From the NCBI GenBank assembly GCA_905221605.1, contig CAJNDS010001546.1:355001-419000 (forward strand): DNA of 64,000 nucleotides, written 5' to 3'. A program made the position numbers and the translations under genes. This DNA comes from Symbiodinium natans (lineage: Eukaryota > Sar > Dinophyceae > Suessiales > Symbiodiniaceae). Positions 40,160-51,911 of this stretch are shown in pieces. Every line of letters starts with the position of its first letter. Position 1 is the first letter of the stretch. The notes under the pieces were generated by a model. That model searched no databases. It saw only the letters and a program-made list of their open reading frames with translations, and was not told where the DNA came from.

Positions 40160-41431
40160 TGTCAGGAAAGAAAGGCATGAGAAAGAGTTGAAGAAGCTCT
40201 TGCTGCGCGAAGTAAAGACCACACGGCACTGCACGACCACAGAAGTGCACTGCAAGTTCGTTCCCTCAAAAAGCAGAGAGAAGTTGGGGAATTGTACTTC
40301 TGCGTCTATGACGCTCTGAAGGAAGGTGCCAGGGCTGGCTCCTTTGCGCTCAATGTTGACTTCTTCAATGACTGCCAAACGGGATAGAGCAGTTGCAGTA
40401 CTGCAGGCCTGTGAAGTGCTGAGCATCGCGATGGCAAGTAAGCCAAGCCCAAGGCGCTAACAGCCCTGCTGACTCGATCGTGGCAAGTAACGTCAGCACT
40501 CTCAGGATGCTCGACGTCCCGCTTTGGCTTCGACCGACGTTCCGGGTGGCTTTCACGGCAAGCTGTATGGACCTTTTTTCGTCCTCGTAGCTAACCAGGT
40601 CCTCTCCTACGGCCTTGCCGCCATTGACCCTTTCCTGTGTATCCAGTACACCCAGGCCAACACGAATCTCCACCTACTTCGACAATGCTGAAGGCACCTC
40701 CCACACCTCGCAATCGATGCAATGCCAAACCTCCCCATTGGGTGAGGTGTGCGACCAAATAAAACCTCCTTTCGGGCGAGGTGCCTGTACAGTACTGAGT
40801 GGCCTGTAACATATGATTGCAGTACCCATGCTGCCAGCCAACAAATCCTCCTGAGGTGCCTGTATGTTCCTCTGAGGAACTTGTATGAGATTAGCAACGG
40901 ATGTGGCAGTTTCATGCTGCAAGCTTTCTTTGCCCGTCCTTCCTTTGGCCGACGCGAGGCAAGGCCCGTGACTGTTTCACACAGACTTGGACCTTCGCTG
41001 CGTTCAGAGAGAGAGAGACACTAGCCTGAGAAGTTTTCGTTAAGACTGTGTCGGTAACCCAAGTTGGGTTTAGACAAACTTCTGCATGGGCAGTGTCTGC
41101 TCAGAAGCTTTGTAGCTTAGAGAGCCAATTCTTTCTTGCCCGCCCACCACTCCCTTTATGGTCAGTAACCTTCACTTGCAGTGAGCGTGAGAGCTCCAGT
41201 CTCACACAGGCGACTTAGTAAGTCGTCCTGTTCACAAAGTTTCAGCCGTAGTTAGCTAGCAAGTAGCTCCCACAGGGGGTCTTTTCGTCGTATGACGAAC
41301 ACCTCAAAAGTGAGCTCAGTAGTTGTGCCAGTGGCGCCAACTGGACGCAGTCTGAATCTACCCCCACGCTTCCGGTAACAAAAGAGAGGAGTGCCTGCGC
41401 TTTTGTTTGTAGGATTGGGCTCTCGTATAGC
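40160..41431. other. No gene recognised
   Basis: Short frames on both strands without recognised motifs. It ends where the segment shared with 57592 begins. Confidence 0.4.
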
Positions 41432-41491
41432 GATGAACGGAGTTACATGCGAGTGGAAGGCCTTGTTCGAGTCCGGTGTGTGCTTTGGCAG

Positions 41492-42046
41492 GTCCCAGTC
41501 TACAGCACCATCGAAGTCACATTGCCGCTCACTGTGGACGATGCGGCTGCGATCCTCAACAATGTTACCGTGCAGGATGCCATGAAGCAAGGCTTCGCAA
41601 CGGCGATGGAAGTGCCCGTGGAGGATGTGACACTGGAGATTCGGCAAGTTCGGCGGCTGAGTGCTCACACGAGGAAGCTTCAGACTCAGCTGTTGGCCAT
41701 CTTCTCAGTGGCCATGCCCGGCATCGAGGACGCCATCGCGAAGCAGGCGGAGATCGAGGCCGTTTCCTTGGAAGCCACCAACCAGGCCATTGCCAGTGCG
41801 GTCGCGAGCGTGGGCTTCTCTGGTGCCTTGGAGGTTACCGGCAAGACGTCCGCGAGAGTTGCGGTTTCGACCACGACGCCGACCACGACATCGACCACGA
41901 CGGTTTCAAATGTCTCAACCACCGAAACCGATGTCTCAACCACCGAAACCGACGAGACGCCGCCCGGTGAGGAGCTCAGCAAAGGTGGACTGGCCGTTGC
42001 TTCGCTGATGATCGTGACGGTCTGTTCATTGTTGGCAATTGGATGA
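41492..42046 (+). CDS. Orphan copy of the last exon: stalk and membrane anchor
   Basis: The acceptor is TTTGGCAG followed by GTCCCAGTC. It has the same 555-nt length and frame as 57651-58205. It encodes an alpha/beta domain (VYSTIEVTLPLTVDD...), a Thr-rich stalk (TTTPTTTSTTT, STTETD repeats) and a C-terminal hydrophobic segment (GGLAVASLMIVTVCSLLAIG). Only a handful of residues differ from the other copy, including V/A, E/D and M/L. Preceding exons were not found, so it may be a partial tandem copy, a pseudogene, or an alternative last exon of a gene whose 5' part was displaced. Confidence 0.6.
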   Translation, partial: VPVYSTIEVTLPLTVDDAAAILNNVTVQDAMKQGFATAMEVPVEDVTLEIRQVRRLSAHTRKLQTQLLAIFSVAMPGIEDAIAKQAEIEAVSLEATNQAIASAVASVGFSGALEVTGKTSARVAVSTTTPTTTSTTTVSNVSTTETDVSTTETDETPPGEELSKGGLAVASLMIVTVCSLLAIG

Positions 42047-42589
42047 CCTTGGTATCCCTGGCCAATGTGCCAGAAGACCAGAGTGTCATACATTTTTCGA
42101 GGCTTTCGATTGGGTTGTTGCCTGTCAGGGAACTCAGCCTAAAGCTACGATGAGAATTAGGGATGTATGGTAGCTAATATGGAAACAGGTAGTGGCAATG
42201 ACCCAGCGAAAGCCCATCTTCTTCGAAGAATTTCAACTTGTCCAAGTGTGGATCGAAGAATTTCAACTTGTCCAAGTGTGGATCGCAGAAATTCCTGCGG
42301 AAACCCCCAATGCCCCGCTTCGTAATCCAGCTCTTGGGAAAAATTGTGAGCTACATGCAGTAGCGTCACGAGCATCAGACGAGAAGGCCGCTTGCATCAT
42401 GTCATCATCGAACACAGAATTAGAGCACACGATCCACTTGCAGGGTACCCGGTCAAAACTTATGTGCACAGTCACATCCGGAAACCCTTTGATAGCTTCA
42501 TATTGGTTAGGCCAACGCCGCGAACTAACCCATTATATCTGCTAGTTGTATCTGACGTTTCTGTGAATATTTTGACGTGTATATCTGGA

Positions 42590-43285
42590 GATCTGGGCTT
42601 TGTGTGCTCCTTCTCACTCTGGGGGGTTCTTGAGGCTTAGTAACTTAGGGGGGGGAGTCCTAGGGGCTGCATGCACTTCCAGGGCCTGGGCGGGTGAAAG
42701 TCAGGATCTAGGGTTTTATAACAAGGTTTAGGGTTTGGGCATTATGGTTTAGGATTTAGGGCTTCGGGTTTAGGGTACGTAGAGGATTTGGGATTTAAGG
42801 TTACGTGTCTAGGCAAGGGTGTAGGGCAAAGGGTAAGATTGAGCTAGAGAATTCAGGAGCATCTTCTACTTTTTGCAGAGCGCACAGTCGAAGTAGCCTA
42901 GCAGACCTAACAGCTTTCGCGCGTGCGTGTCTGTTTCTTGATGGTGATGACCACCTTGTTGAACTCCTCGTCCAGCCACGTGGGGTTGTAGGTAAAGGTG
43001 ACAAAAAGGGTGGAATTCGGGTCTCAGCCTCCAAAGTCTCCTCCGATTTCTGAGGGCATCTGCTGCCAGCTGAGCCGTCGGCAGCCACAGACTGGAATTC
43101 AGGAAAGATTTATTTTATCGTTTAGTTATCATTTCTGGTATCATCCCCCCAATCATCTGGAAGAACATTTAAACATTCATTTATCATCTCACTTTTTGTC
43201 AGCAGGCCTAGATACATGTGGATATGGCACCCAGGCTGCGCCGCCGCTGCCGCGCCTGCCCACTTGGGCTCGTCCGCTCCGCCGT
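42590..43285. repeat. Copy-specific segment with telomere-like repeats
   Basis: Absent from the second duplication copy (junction near 58698). It contains GTTTAGGGTTTGGG-like words at 42718-42800, then a non-coding stretch. Confidence 0.55.
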
Positions 43286-44822
43286 CGTCGCGTGCGCCCG
43301 GTGGTAAAGAAATCCCCCAGAACGATGCAACGGACGATGGGCCTGGGGAGGAGGATAAAAAATGATAGGGAGACGATAGGCCTGTGGAAGAGAATAAAAA
43401 GACGATAAGGCAGACGATAAAAAAACAAACAAACAGAAAATGATTCAAAAATGATAAAATGCCGAGGACTCCTGCAAATTCCTGGATTTCCAGGATTTCC
43501 ATGCAGCTCCCGACCAGATCCCGACCACGCAGTTACGGTCTCCCAAGAATCATAAATTTTTTACCTCTTCCACATGCTGCTGGGAGGATCTATCATTGCT
43601 TCTATCTTCGGGCGCTGGGCCTGGCAACCATCCCGACCCGATCCCGATCTTTCCTGCTCCGAGGTTCCCCCCCCCCCCCCCCCCCCCCCCATTCCCGACC
43701 CTCAACGCCGCCAGGCCCCAGACCTGAGCCCTCAGGCATCGGCTCGGGCTTTCTGCGTTACATTCGGGCATATAAGTGACGCCTGAAGTGGTGGCCTGCA
43801 TAGCTGGGTAAGGCGACTTTGGGCCCACAATGCGGCCATAATGCAATGATAACCAATAGGTACAAAGAATGATAGTTGCAATGATGATGAGCATACGACC
43901 GCAGGGAAGACGACAAAGGTAATGAGAAAATGATACATAAATGAAAGAAAAATAATAGATTTCAACATGCACAGTCTGTCCATGCAAGATTGTCATAAGG
44001 CTAGTACACAAGCGATCTACGCTTTTGGCTTGCGAAAATCTCGGTTCCTGATTTCTGCCAGCAGCCATCGATTCAAACGTGTCAAGCCCTTTCGAGCGAA
44101 GTTCTGGATACCCCTTTCCAAAGCTCAAGTTGGCCATAGGGAGCTTGCGGAATCCCAGTGTGTACTTGTTCTCGGCAACAAATGCCAAGAGACTCAGCGT
44201 GGCAGATCACAGTCGCTGTGCTTGCGTGCGGCCATCGAACAAGCCCACATTTTTGCAACAGGACTCGCCATGCAATGCCAAGGTCAAACTTGAAACCTGC
44301 TGCAGATTTTCCTAGGACTGTCGCCGAATGACAGGTTCAAGTCGGTTCAAGCTTTCCTTGTTGTACGTACATGGGACCAAGCAAGCAGCACCACAAGCGA
44401 GCACAAGCAGGAGGCGACGACAGCAAGCAGCAGGAGTCATCGCAGATTGGAACACCCTGCTAGGGTTGGTTGTCGCTACCTCATTGACTCATCCGGCACT
44501 GGTCTCAGAGTTTTCTCTCGAAGAGCGTCCTTGCTTCCAGGGTCCTCGTACCTTCCTAGGCCTTGCCCCAGGTCCGTGCTGTGTCCTGGCCCCAGGTCGA
44601 CCCCGCTGTTTGCTTATCCACCCTGCTTCAGCGTCGTCGTCAAGGCCTGCGGTTTTCTCATTTTTCTCGGATGCCTTTTCTCCTCTTCCTGACCGTCCTG
44701 ACCCCCTAGCCCCAGTGCAGGCTTGTTGCAGTGCTGGCTGTGCTGGCCCTTTGGCAGGCCAGTTGATCTTTGCCCCTTTGCCCGAGCCTCGATCCGGGGA
44801 TGTGTCGGTCTAGCCCCAAGGT

Positions 44823-47800
44823 GGCGTTTCTGACCGCATGAGTAAACGTCGTCTGCACGAATTCTCGTAAGGACTCAAGGGCAGCCGAAGGTTGTACGGC
44901 ATAGGGTGGGATGGTTGGGTGGGATGGTTGGGTGGGATGGTTGTGGGATGGTCGGCTGCTGTTGATGTTGTTGGCTCTGCCTTGTGCGGACGTGGAACAC
45001 ATTGAAGACATTGTGTTCCTTGTTCCCATCGTCGTTTTGCCACGTGGAATTTGGACTCTTGAGGTGACGAGTGGTCAAAAGCTATTCGATGATGCGATGC
45101 GGAAGTGGACACTGCAAAAGTCTCATCACGACTATGAGAGGCAGAGTGGCGACAACTCGCTGCGCCATGCTGGGCTGGGGCTGGGACGCGATCGATGCGC
45201 CGTCTTGTTGGACAGGCGCCTCCGTCAGATGGGAATCCAAATGAATCTTCCAGGAGGTTTTCCGCAGGTGCCGTGCTCAGATTCCGGTCGTAGCCTTTAG
45301 TCTTGTGTACTCGTAGAGTGAAAAGCCGACAAGGCATGGAAGCTACATGAAGCCATGGACATGAGTCGAATCGAATATCGAAGGTTCGAACAGCAGATCC
45401 TGGCCCACAGCCGCAGCTCTCGGCTTTCAAGGCGCAAGCCAGTTTCTAAGTTGTGGAGTGCTGACTCTTTCTAATGTAGTGTATGCTTTTTTGAGCCAAG
45501 AAGTCAGATCTCCGATAAGTAGTGCAACTGTAGTGCTCAAAACGGCAAAGAGGGTCGCGGCACTGTGGGCCATGCTTGGCAATCCAACATGACAAGTAAC
45601 GGGCTGTAAGGCATTCAAGCTTTCCTTCATCTCCCATTGGCATGCCGTGTGACAGCTGCAGGACAAAGTGGAGACCAAGCCCTTCAGCAGCAGCTGAAGC
45701 TGTTCGAAGCAAATGCTGCTTTGGCATCGGGCATGGCAGATCGTTTTGGCCCGAGTCCGACCAAGGCGATGTGAAGGCACGTCTGAGCGTTTCTCCCGGC
45801 GGCATGACGGCCTGCTCCAGCGCACGAAGGAGTTGCTGGAACGGGGCCAGGACTGTCAAGGTGGTTGCCCCCTGCTCTTCTCCTTTGTTGACTCTGTTTG
45901 GTGCTTCGAAGAGACAGGACTTAAGCGAGCTTACCGCTCCGCCCCTTGAGATCTTCTTCTGGCACCGCCTGTGCCTCAGGGCCTCAACTTTCCGTGGGCT
46001 TTCATGAGAATGATGTTATGAAGTTTTTGTGAATCGTATTTCTGTCATCGGTATTGTTGTAGTGAGTACTATACTGATGGACATTTGGCCAGGCTTGGTG
46101 GTCGACGAGCTCCATGAGCCGCTTCGGGTGCCGGACGCATCGAAGAGTTGATGTGGGATGATGTGGGATGATGTGGGATGATGTGGGATGATGTGGGATG
46201 ATGTGGGATGATGTGGGATGGTATGGGGCTTTCGAGGGGTTGTTCTACACGCTACAGCAAGTAGAGGTCCCCCCATGGATGCGTTTTAGAATGTGTCCCT
46301 TGAAGGTCCAGAAAGTGTTCCAAGAGAGAGGGATGTTGGGGAGGGACCAGTGGGCCACGGCCGGGAACAGACAAGCCCCCTATGGTAGAAGGCCTGCTTT
46401 CGCAATTCTAGGGTCGTTTCTGCATGGCTGCCTCGACTTTACTCGTAGCTGAGCGGCGGCATAAACCCCCCATGGCAGAAGGAAGCAATGAGTTCGGATT
46501 TGATTGGCACTTGAATCATCATTGGCACTTCAGTTGCGGTCTGGGGCTAGAGTGCGATAGCTTCTGTGAGAGGGTTGCAGTGTGGGATGGCCCGCGTCAG
46601 CTCGTGACGAGAGCTGCAAAGGTCGCGAGCGAGGTTGCAGGAGAACCCATAATGTTGTAACCAGACGTTCGGTTTTGTTCACAGCTCAGCTGCGTAGCTT
46701 CTGCTATGCATGCTTCCGCGCATTGTGCATGTTTGATCACGCTTGATCCTTCGCTTCCGCCTTGGTTGGCATGTGGCAGTTACCTGGGTCGCCGGTCGGG
46801 TTTCTGAGAGAACGGCGGAGAGGGGGAGGATGCAGGTCCGTTTCCCCTTAAGTGTGGACAGAAGAATTGCACTGGTTCGTCACAGGTGCTGCGGGATGCC
46901 GCTGGCTTGCGACTGGAAGGACCAGGCCAGGGTATGACTTGGCGGGCCCTATCTGGCGACTCGAGGAGTCTGCTTCTTGTCAGTTGAAACAGGTCCCCTT
47001 TTCTTTGCACCATCCATGCGACATCTTCCTTCTACGCCAGTTTGACCTCAAGGCTCGAACCCTCTAAACACGACATGCGAAGCATCTTTCTCTCTTTTGA
47101 TGGGGCTGGAGGTCCGCATAAGCCTTGAAAGCCCTTAGCCTTATCCTCAAGACGTTCATCTCGAGAACGAGCTTCAGATTTCCAAGGTTGGGATTCAATT
47201 CCAGGGTTCCTTGTGAGGCTTCGCTCAGCATTGAAGAAGCAAACCCTCTGCACCCGGCATACGCAGAAGCAGTGAAACGGTATCTTGTTCCACAAAGTTC
47301 TTGTGGTAGTGCCTTCGAATGCGCAGGGCTTGGGGGAGTGGAAGCCCTTGTCAGAGTCTGAGGTCTGCCTAGGATTTCAATTCTTATAGGGCCGGGGCTT
47401 CGACTCTCAAACTGCCTGGGCCTTAGGCCAGAGTTGCGTGCAGCTGCTGTTTCCCACGAGGTCTGTGCTCCCCACATCCCAAAGTAACCCTAACCTCGCG
47501 CGTTGACCCACAGTGGTCTTCTGGAAGCACGACCCCCTAAGCCCAAGTGGGTGAACATGCGGAGTCTCAGTCTGGCAGGGAAGGCCAAAGCCCACAGAAT
47601 TCAACTGGGATGTTTCAATCAGGTCGGTCTTGCATGGGCGTAGGCCACCCTAGCGACGTTCCCCGGTTGACTTCTCTAAGCTCACGGCCCTGCACAGTTG
47701 TAGGGTGACCCCTATCTCGAATCGAAAGGCCTCCTTCTTGTGGTTTAGCCTCTCCCTTGCCAGAGACATCGGCACATATCTTGAAGGCCTATCAAACCGC

Positions 47801-48120
47801 AGAGCACGAAAAGTCCCTGGGCTTCGACTCGCACACTCGCACAGGCTTAGGTTGTAGTTGTAGGGTATACTGGCGCCTCCAGCCCAGTACTAAGACCCGG
47901 AGACGTTGAGGCAAGTCGCTGGAATCGAGAACTTGACCTGGATCAGCTACGATTTGCTGTGGATCTCAGGTCCAATTGATAGGCTTACATCTGGCGGTTG
48001 CTCTTCCTCCCCTCCCCTTTTGCATCTTGGGCAATTAGCCTGACAAGCTACTTTGGATGTAAGCTGCTTTCCTGCGGCAGCATAAAGCATCTCGAAGCCA
48101 TCGATCATAAGGTGCACTGG
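44823..48120. other. No gene recognised
   Basis: Short frames only. A stretch near 44990-45160 reads plausibly as protein (VEHIEDIVFLVPIVV...) but has no match I know and no clear splice sites. GGATGGTTGGGT units occur near 44905-44950. Confidence 0.35.
46151..46220 (+). repeat. Decamer tandem repeat, seven units
   Basis: Seven consecutive ATGTGGGATG units, perfect. Confidence 0.9.
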
Positions 48121-48150
48121 CTGTAGGGTTTAGGGTTTGGGGTTCGATGC
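48120..48150 (+). repeat. Short telomere-like TTTAGGG run
   Basis: TAGGGTTTAGGGTTTGGGG; two to three units. Confidence 0.5.
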
Positions 48151-48254
48151 TGCGGGTGTGAGACAGGAACGCACCCAAAACTGCAAAGAGTCGAGCAACG
48201 TAGCCAAACGATGCCAAACTGCGGATGTCTACACGACGACCTAATAAAACTCTA

Positions 48255-48600
48255 GAACTTGTTGGGCCGGATACCAGAAGCCCCGTGGATTCAGAAACTG
48301 CGGTTCAGAAACTACTTGCACGGATTCGGAAACTACTCCGTCGGATTCAGAATCCTTTTCTTTCAAGCCTCTCGTGGGCCAAATCCACTCCAAGCCCTTT
48401 GGGGGGGGAGGGGGTGTGGGAACGTCCGGAACACGCGAATCCTTTTAGGCCTCTCCAAGTTCCTCCAGCCTTCCACGGCCATTGCCCCTCCAACCAGCCT
48501 TAGGCCCTGCCAACCTGCCCTCAACCTTCCAGGGTCCTCCCAAGCAGAGAGCAGCGCTTCCAGCCCGCGCCTTGTCCCTCAGGGCATTCAGGGCCTCCTC
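48255..48600 (+). repeat. Dispersed repeat R, first half
   Basis: Matches 61834-62090 in the same orientation, starting at CTTGTTGGGCCGGATACC. It includes a GATTCAGAAACT-type minisatellite and a G-run. Confidence 0.75.
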
Positions 48601-49212
48601 CAGAGGTCCTTAGGTCCTCCCTTTCAGCCTCGAAGCAGAGGGGCTTGATATTTGGAGTTTGGGAGTCTGGTGATGCTGTCTTCGTACTGCTCTTGGCTTT
48701 TGTAATGCTCCTGAAGCAAACAACCTTGCTTTCGTTCAATGCTAGCTAGAAATTTCCCTCGTATCTAGTGAACCCTAACCTCCCATAGTTTTACATTTCC
48801 ATGTCTGTTTCTTGAAGAGGGGGGCCCGTGGAAGGGGGTAGGGGTAGGATTTTGGCTCAGCCTGGGCTCCCGAAGCCCAGGCCTGTGTTTTGCCGTGTCT
48901 GTGCGTTTTTGCGTAGGGAGCTCTACTGTAGAGAGCGTAGGGAGATCTGCTGTGAGAGAAGACAAGTAGAAATCCCTGAGTCCGGGTGTGGGGGGGTGTG
49001 GGGGTGGGGTGGGGGTGGGGTGTGGGGGGGTGTGGGGGGGTGTGGGGGTATGGGGGGGTATGGGGGGGTGTGGGGTGGAAGGCTGGAGAGAGGCCAGAGC
49101 TGGGAGGGGTCAAGGGAGGGGCCCGAAGAGAACGAAGGCTGAGAGGGGGGGCCTGAAGGCTCCGGGCCTGAGGCTGAAGGGGCGCCCTGGCCGGTCCTGT
49201 GGCCGTACTCAG
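48601..49212 (+). repeat. Dispersed repeat R, second half (inverted copy at 62371-62890)
   Basis: Shared landmarks are GAAATTTCCCTCGTATC, the CATGTCTGTTTCTTGAAGAG block, a long G/T-rich run (48987-49073) matching the C/A-rich run at 62462-62625, and a GGCCGTACT end. At the other locus this half is inverted while the first half is direct. Confidence 0.75.
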
Positions 49213-49580
49213 GATCCGATGCCTCGTTCCCGTTCCCAGTTTCTGAATCCGTTTTTTCAGCTTCCGATTCATGGTTTCCGACCCCACGTTTTTCAGTTTC
49301 CGACTCCGCACTTTCCAGTTCCCGAATCCGCGCTTTTGTTTCCGAGTCCGCATTCCTATGATTCCCGAATCCACGCTTCGGGTTTCCGAATCCCGATTTC
49401 CCAATCCGCGCGTCCAGTTTCCGAATCCTGTTTTTTCGGTTTCCGACTCCGCGTTTGCAGTTTCCGAATCTTGGTTTTTCGGTTTCCGAATCCTGGTTTC
49501 CGAATCCGCGCTCTCCAGTTCCCGAATTCGCGCGCCCAGTTTCCGAATCAATTTTCTAGTTTCCGAATCCGTGCGCGACG
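49213..49580 (+). repeat. Minisatellite of TTTCCGAATCC words
   Basis: Roughly 24-base units around GTTTCCGAATCCGCG. The first part matches 63836-64000, which continues beyond the window. Confidence 0.8.
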
Positions 49581-51911
49581 GGTGTTTGCAGTCGGGCCTT
49601 GCCAGAACGCAGCATCTGACTTGCGCAGGTGCCTTGGCTTTCAGCAGAGCTGCGCTACGACCTGTCCAGCTCCTGCCGATGCGGGGAGCAAACGGCACCG
49701 TTTGCTTGGTGTGCTCAGAACCACATAAGCCAGTGTAATGTGCAACATTCGGCCGGCGTGGGGCTTTGCCCAAGGTACGTGGGTCGCAACGAACTAGTTG
49801 TGGCCGGCTGTCTTGGCCCGCGGCGTGCAGGTCGAAGCTAGTTGCCGACCGGCTTTGCTTGCGGCGTGCGGGTGGAAACGAGTTGTGGTCGGGTCGAAAC
49901 TGTGGGTGCCTGGTGAGGCCGCAATTTACGAATGGTGGCCCCGTCCAGCCCTCAAGGTGTTGGCGAAGGCTCCAGCGACAAAGAGCTTAAATTCAAAAGA
50001 TCGTCTTCCTTATCTTCCTTGTTGTGATATCGTAAAGAAGTTTTCCCTGGCTTACCTGAAACGACGGGTTTTGCGGATCCCCCCTGCCTGTGGGGCAAGC
50101 TTTGACAGGACCGATCCCAAAAGCTGTGCCTGCAATAGCACTGCGCAGTGCGAAAGAAGGACCAACATGAAAGGCACTGGAGAATGTTGAGCCATTCCAG
50201 CGATTCGAAGCAGAAAAGTCTGGGGCTCAAAAGCCTGGGGCTCACGCTGAGCCACAATGCCTTTGACGTCGGTCTGGCAAAGGCCCGCGGCTACGAGGCC
50301 GGCTGTGCATGCTGTTCCTGAAGAAGCAGGCTCGATTGCGGCCGCCTTGCCCTGCTTGAGATAAGTCTTTAGGCCGTGATCCGCTGGGATTTGGAGCGCC
50401 CTTGGCTACCTGCGTCACCTCTGCCAAAGGAGCTGGACGCGCCTGTGCAGGTGTTTGCCGGAGGTGGACTGGCTACCAGGCCTCTGGAGCAGGCATTTTA
50501 TTGCTGACTCTGCTCCGTCTCCCTAATCGGCTTCTTCTGATGGTGACATCTCTTTCCACAGCCGTGGCGAGTGTGCCACTGCGCCACCACACAGGAACAC
50601 GCAACCCCGAGAGTCCCAACAGTCTCCAGACTCTCGACGATCTGGGCTAGCTGCTCTGGCTCTTTGAGTTGAGGGCGCCATTTCATATGTGCTTGGCCCG
50701 AGGGTGCTGAGCTGCCAGGGCTTGGAAAACCGCAGCCTCTTGGGGAGCTGGCTGCCCTGATGCCTTGCATTGCCTCGCTGAGACGTCGTTGGGTCCAGCC
50801 GACGACTCCTACAGACCGAAATGATGCTGCAGGAGGTGGGAGATCACTAAAATGCAGCCAGTTCTCCCGTGCCGTTGCCGGGAAGTGCAAGCCATCGAGC
50901 TGAGGGCACCACTTTCCGTCACTGCCAGCCGCGGGCTTTTGAAACTGGTACCCTCATTTGAGTGTGCGAAAATGGCAAATCACTGTTGCGCAGGCGGTGC
51001 AATGTCTAGTGGTCACATCGCCATGGGCTTTAGCAACACCAGCATCATTGCACGGGCACCTGATCCGCCGCATACCATTGCGAGCGATACTCCGCAAAGT
51101 CCGCAGCAATGTCGACATGTAGCGTGTTGTGGTTCAAGGAGCACCAGCATGTTTCCACGAGCTGGTGCTTGAGGAGCGAAACCTCGGTGGCTGAGCTTGC
51201 ACTACATCCCCTGGGTGCACGAGTCATGCTCCAGCTCTTCACCAATCTTCTTGCTGTACTTGACCTTGCTTTGCGTGCGCAGTTCACGTTTCAACCCTCT
51301 GAGGAAGCAGCATGTTTCCGTTGCTCTGCAGACACCTCCTGAGCGCAACACAGGTCGGAACGGCCTATGGCATAGGGCTTTGCGAAAGTGTGCAAAGCGG
51401 TCCCTGAGAAACCAGCTGTCTGCAATTGGCGCGTCTGCTCTTCGAGCCTCAAGAGTCACAGTCTAACTTAGTCCAACAACACGTTTGAAAACCAGGTTGG
51501 CAAGATAGTTGTGATCGCATTACAAAGGATGGCAGGGTATCCGGTGCAAGGCCAAGCTGGGCCAAGCCCTCTGGCACTCTTTCATGTCGGCCCTCACATT
51601 GTACATGCCTGTGTGAATGCGTTCGACCATATCACCAAGGTAGGGCTGATTTTTTGGTCTTATTAGACGAACCACGGGCGCAGAAGCTGCAACAGCGGGT
51701 CTCAAAAACAAGTGGCTCTGCGATTGGGCGGACCGCGGCTGACGCTGCACTTTCTGCACTTCCTCATTTGCCGACATGTCCATGCGGATCTGAAGCTTCG
51801 AGCATGATCATAGGAGCTGCAACATGGCCATTGGCTCTTGTTTAAAGAATTTTCTGAGACCGGCGCACCTTGCCGTGGCATGCCCCCCAGCAGCTTGCCG
51901 CCTTTCTTCAG
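49581..51911. other. No gene recognised; may hold 5' exons of the next gene
   Basis: No frame with recognised motifs. The first exon I can support downstream begins at an acceptor, so earlier exons are likely here but I could not place them. Confidence 0.35.

Larger units (their letters stand above)
41432..44822 (+). repeat. Segmental duplication, copy 1
   Basis: Matches 57592-60226 in the same orientation with high identity. It covers the end of an intron, the last exon (41492-42046), the 3' flank, poly-C tracts (near 43668-43690) and further non-coding sequence. Copy 1 has about 700 extra bases at 42590-43285 and a duplicated 30-bp block near 42226-42285. The upstream exons of the gene are not present in front of it. 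Confidence 0.85.

Noticed and set aside
44990-45300. Possible exon (VEHIEDIVFLVP...)
   Set aside because: No splice signals or known relative could be tied to it.
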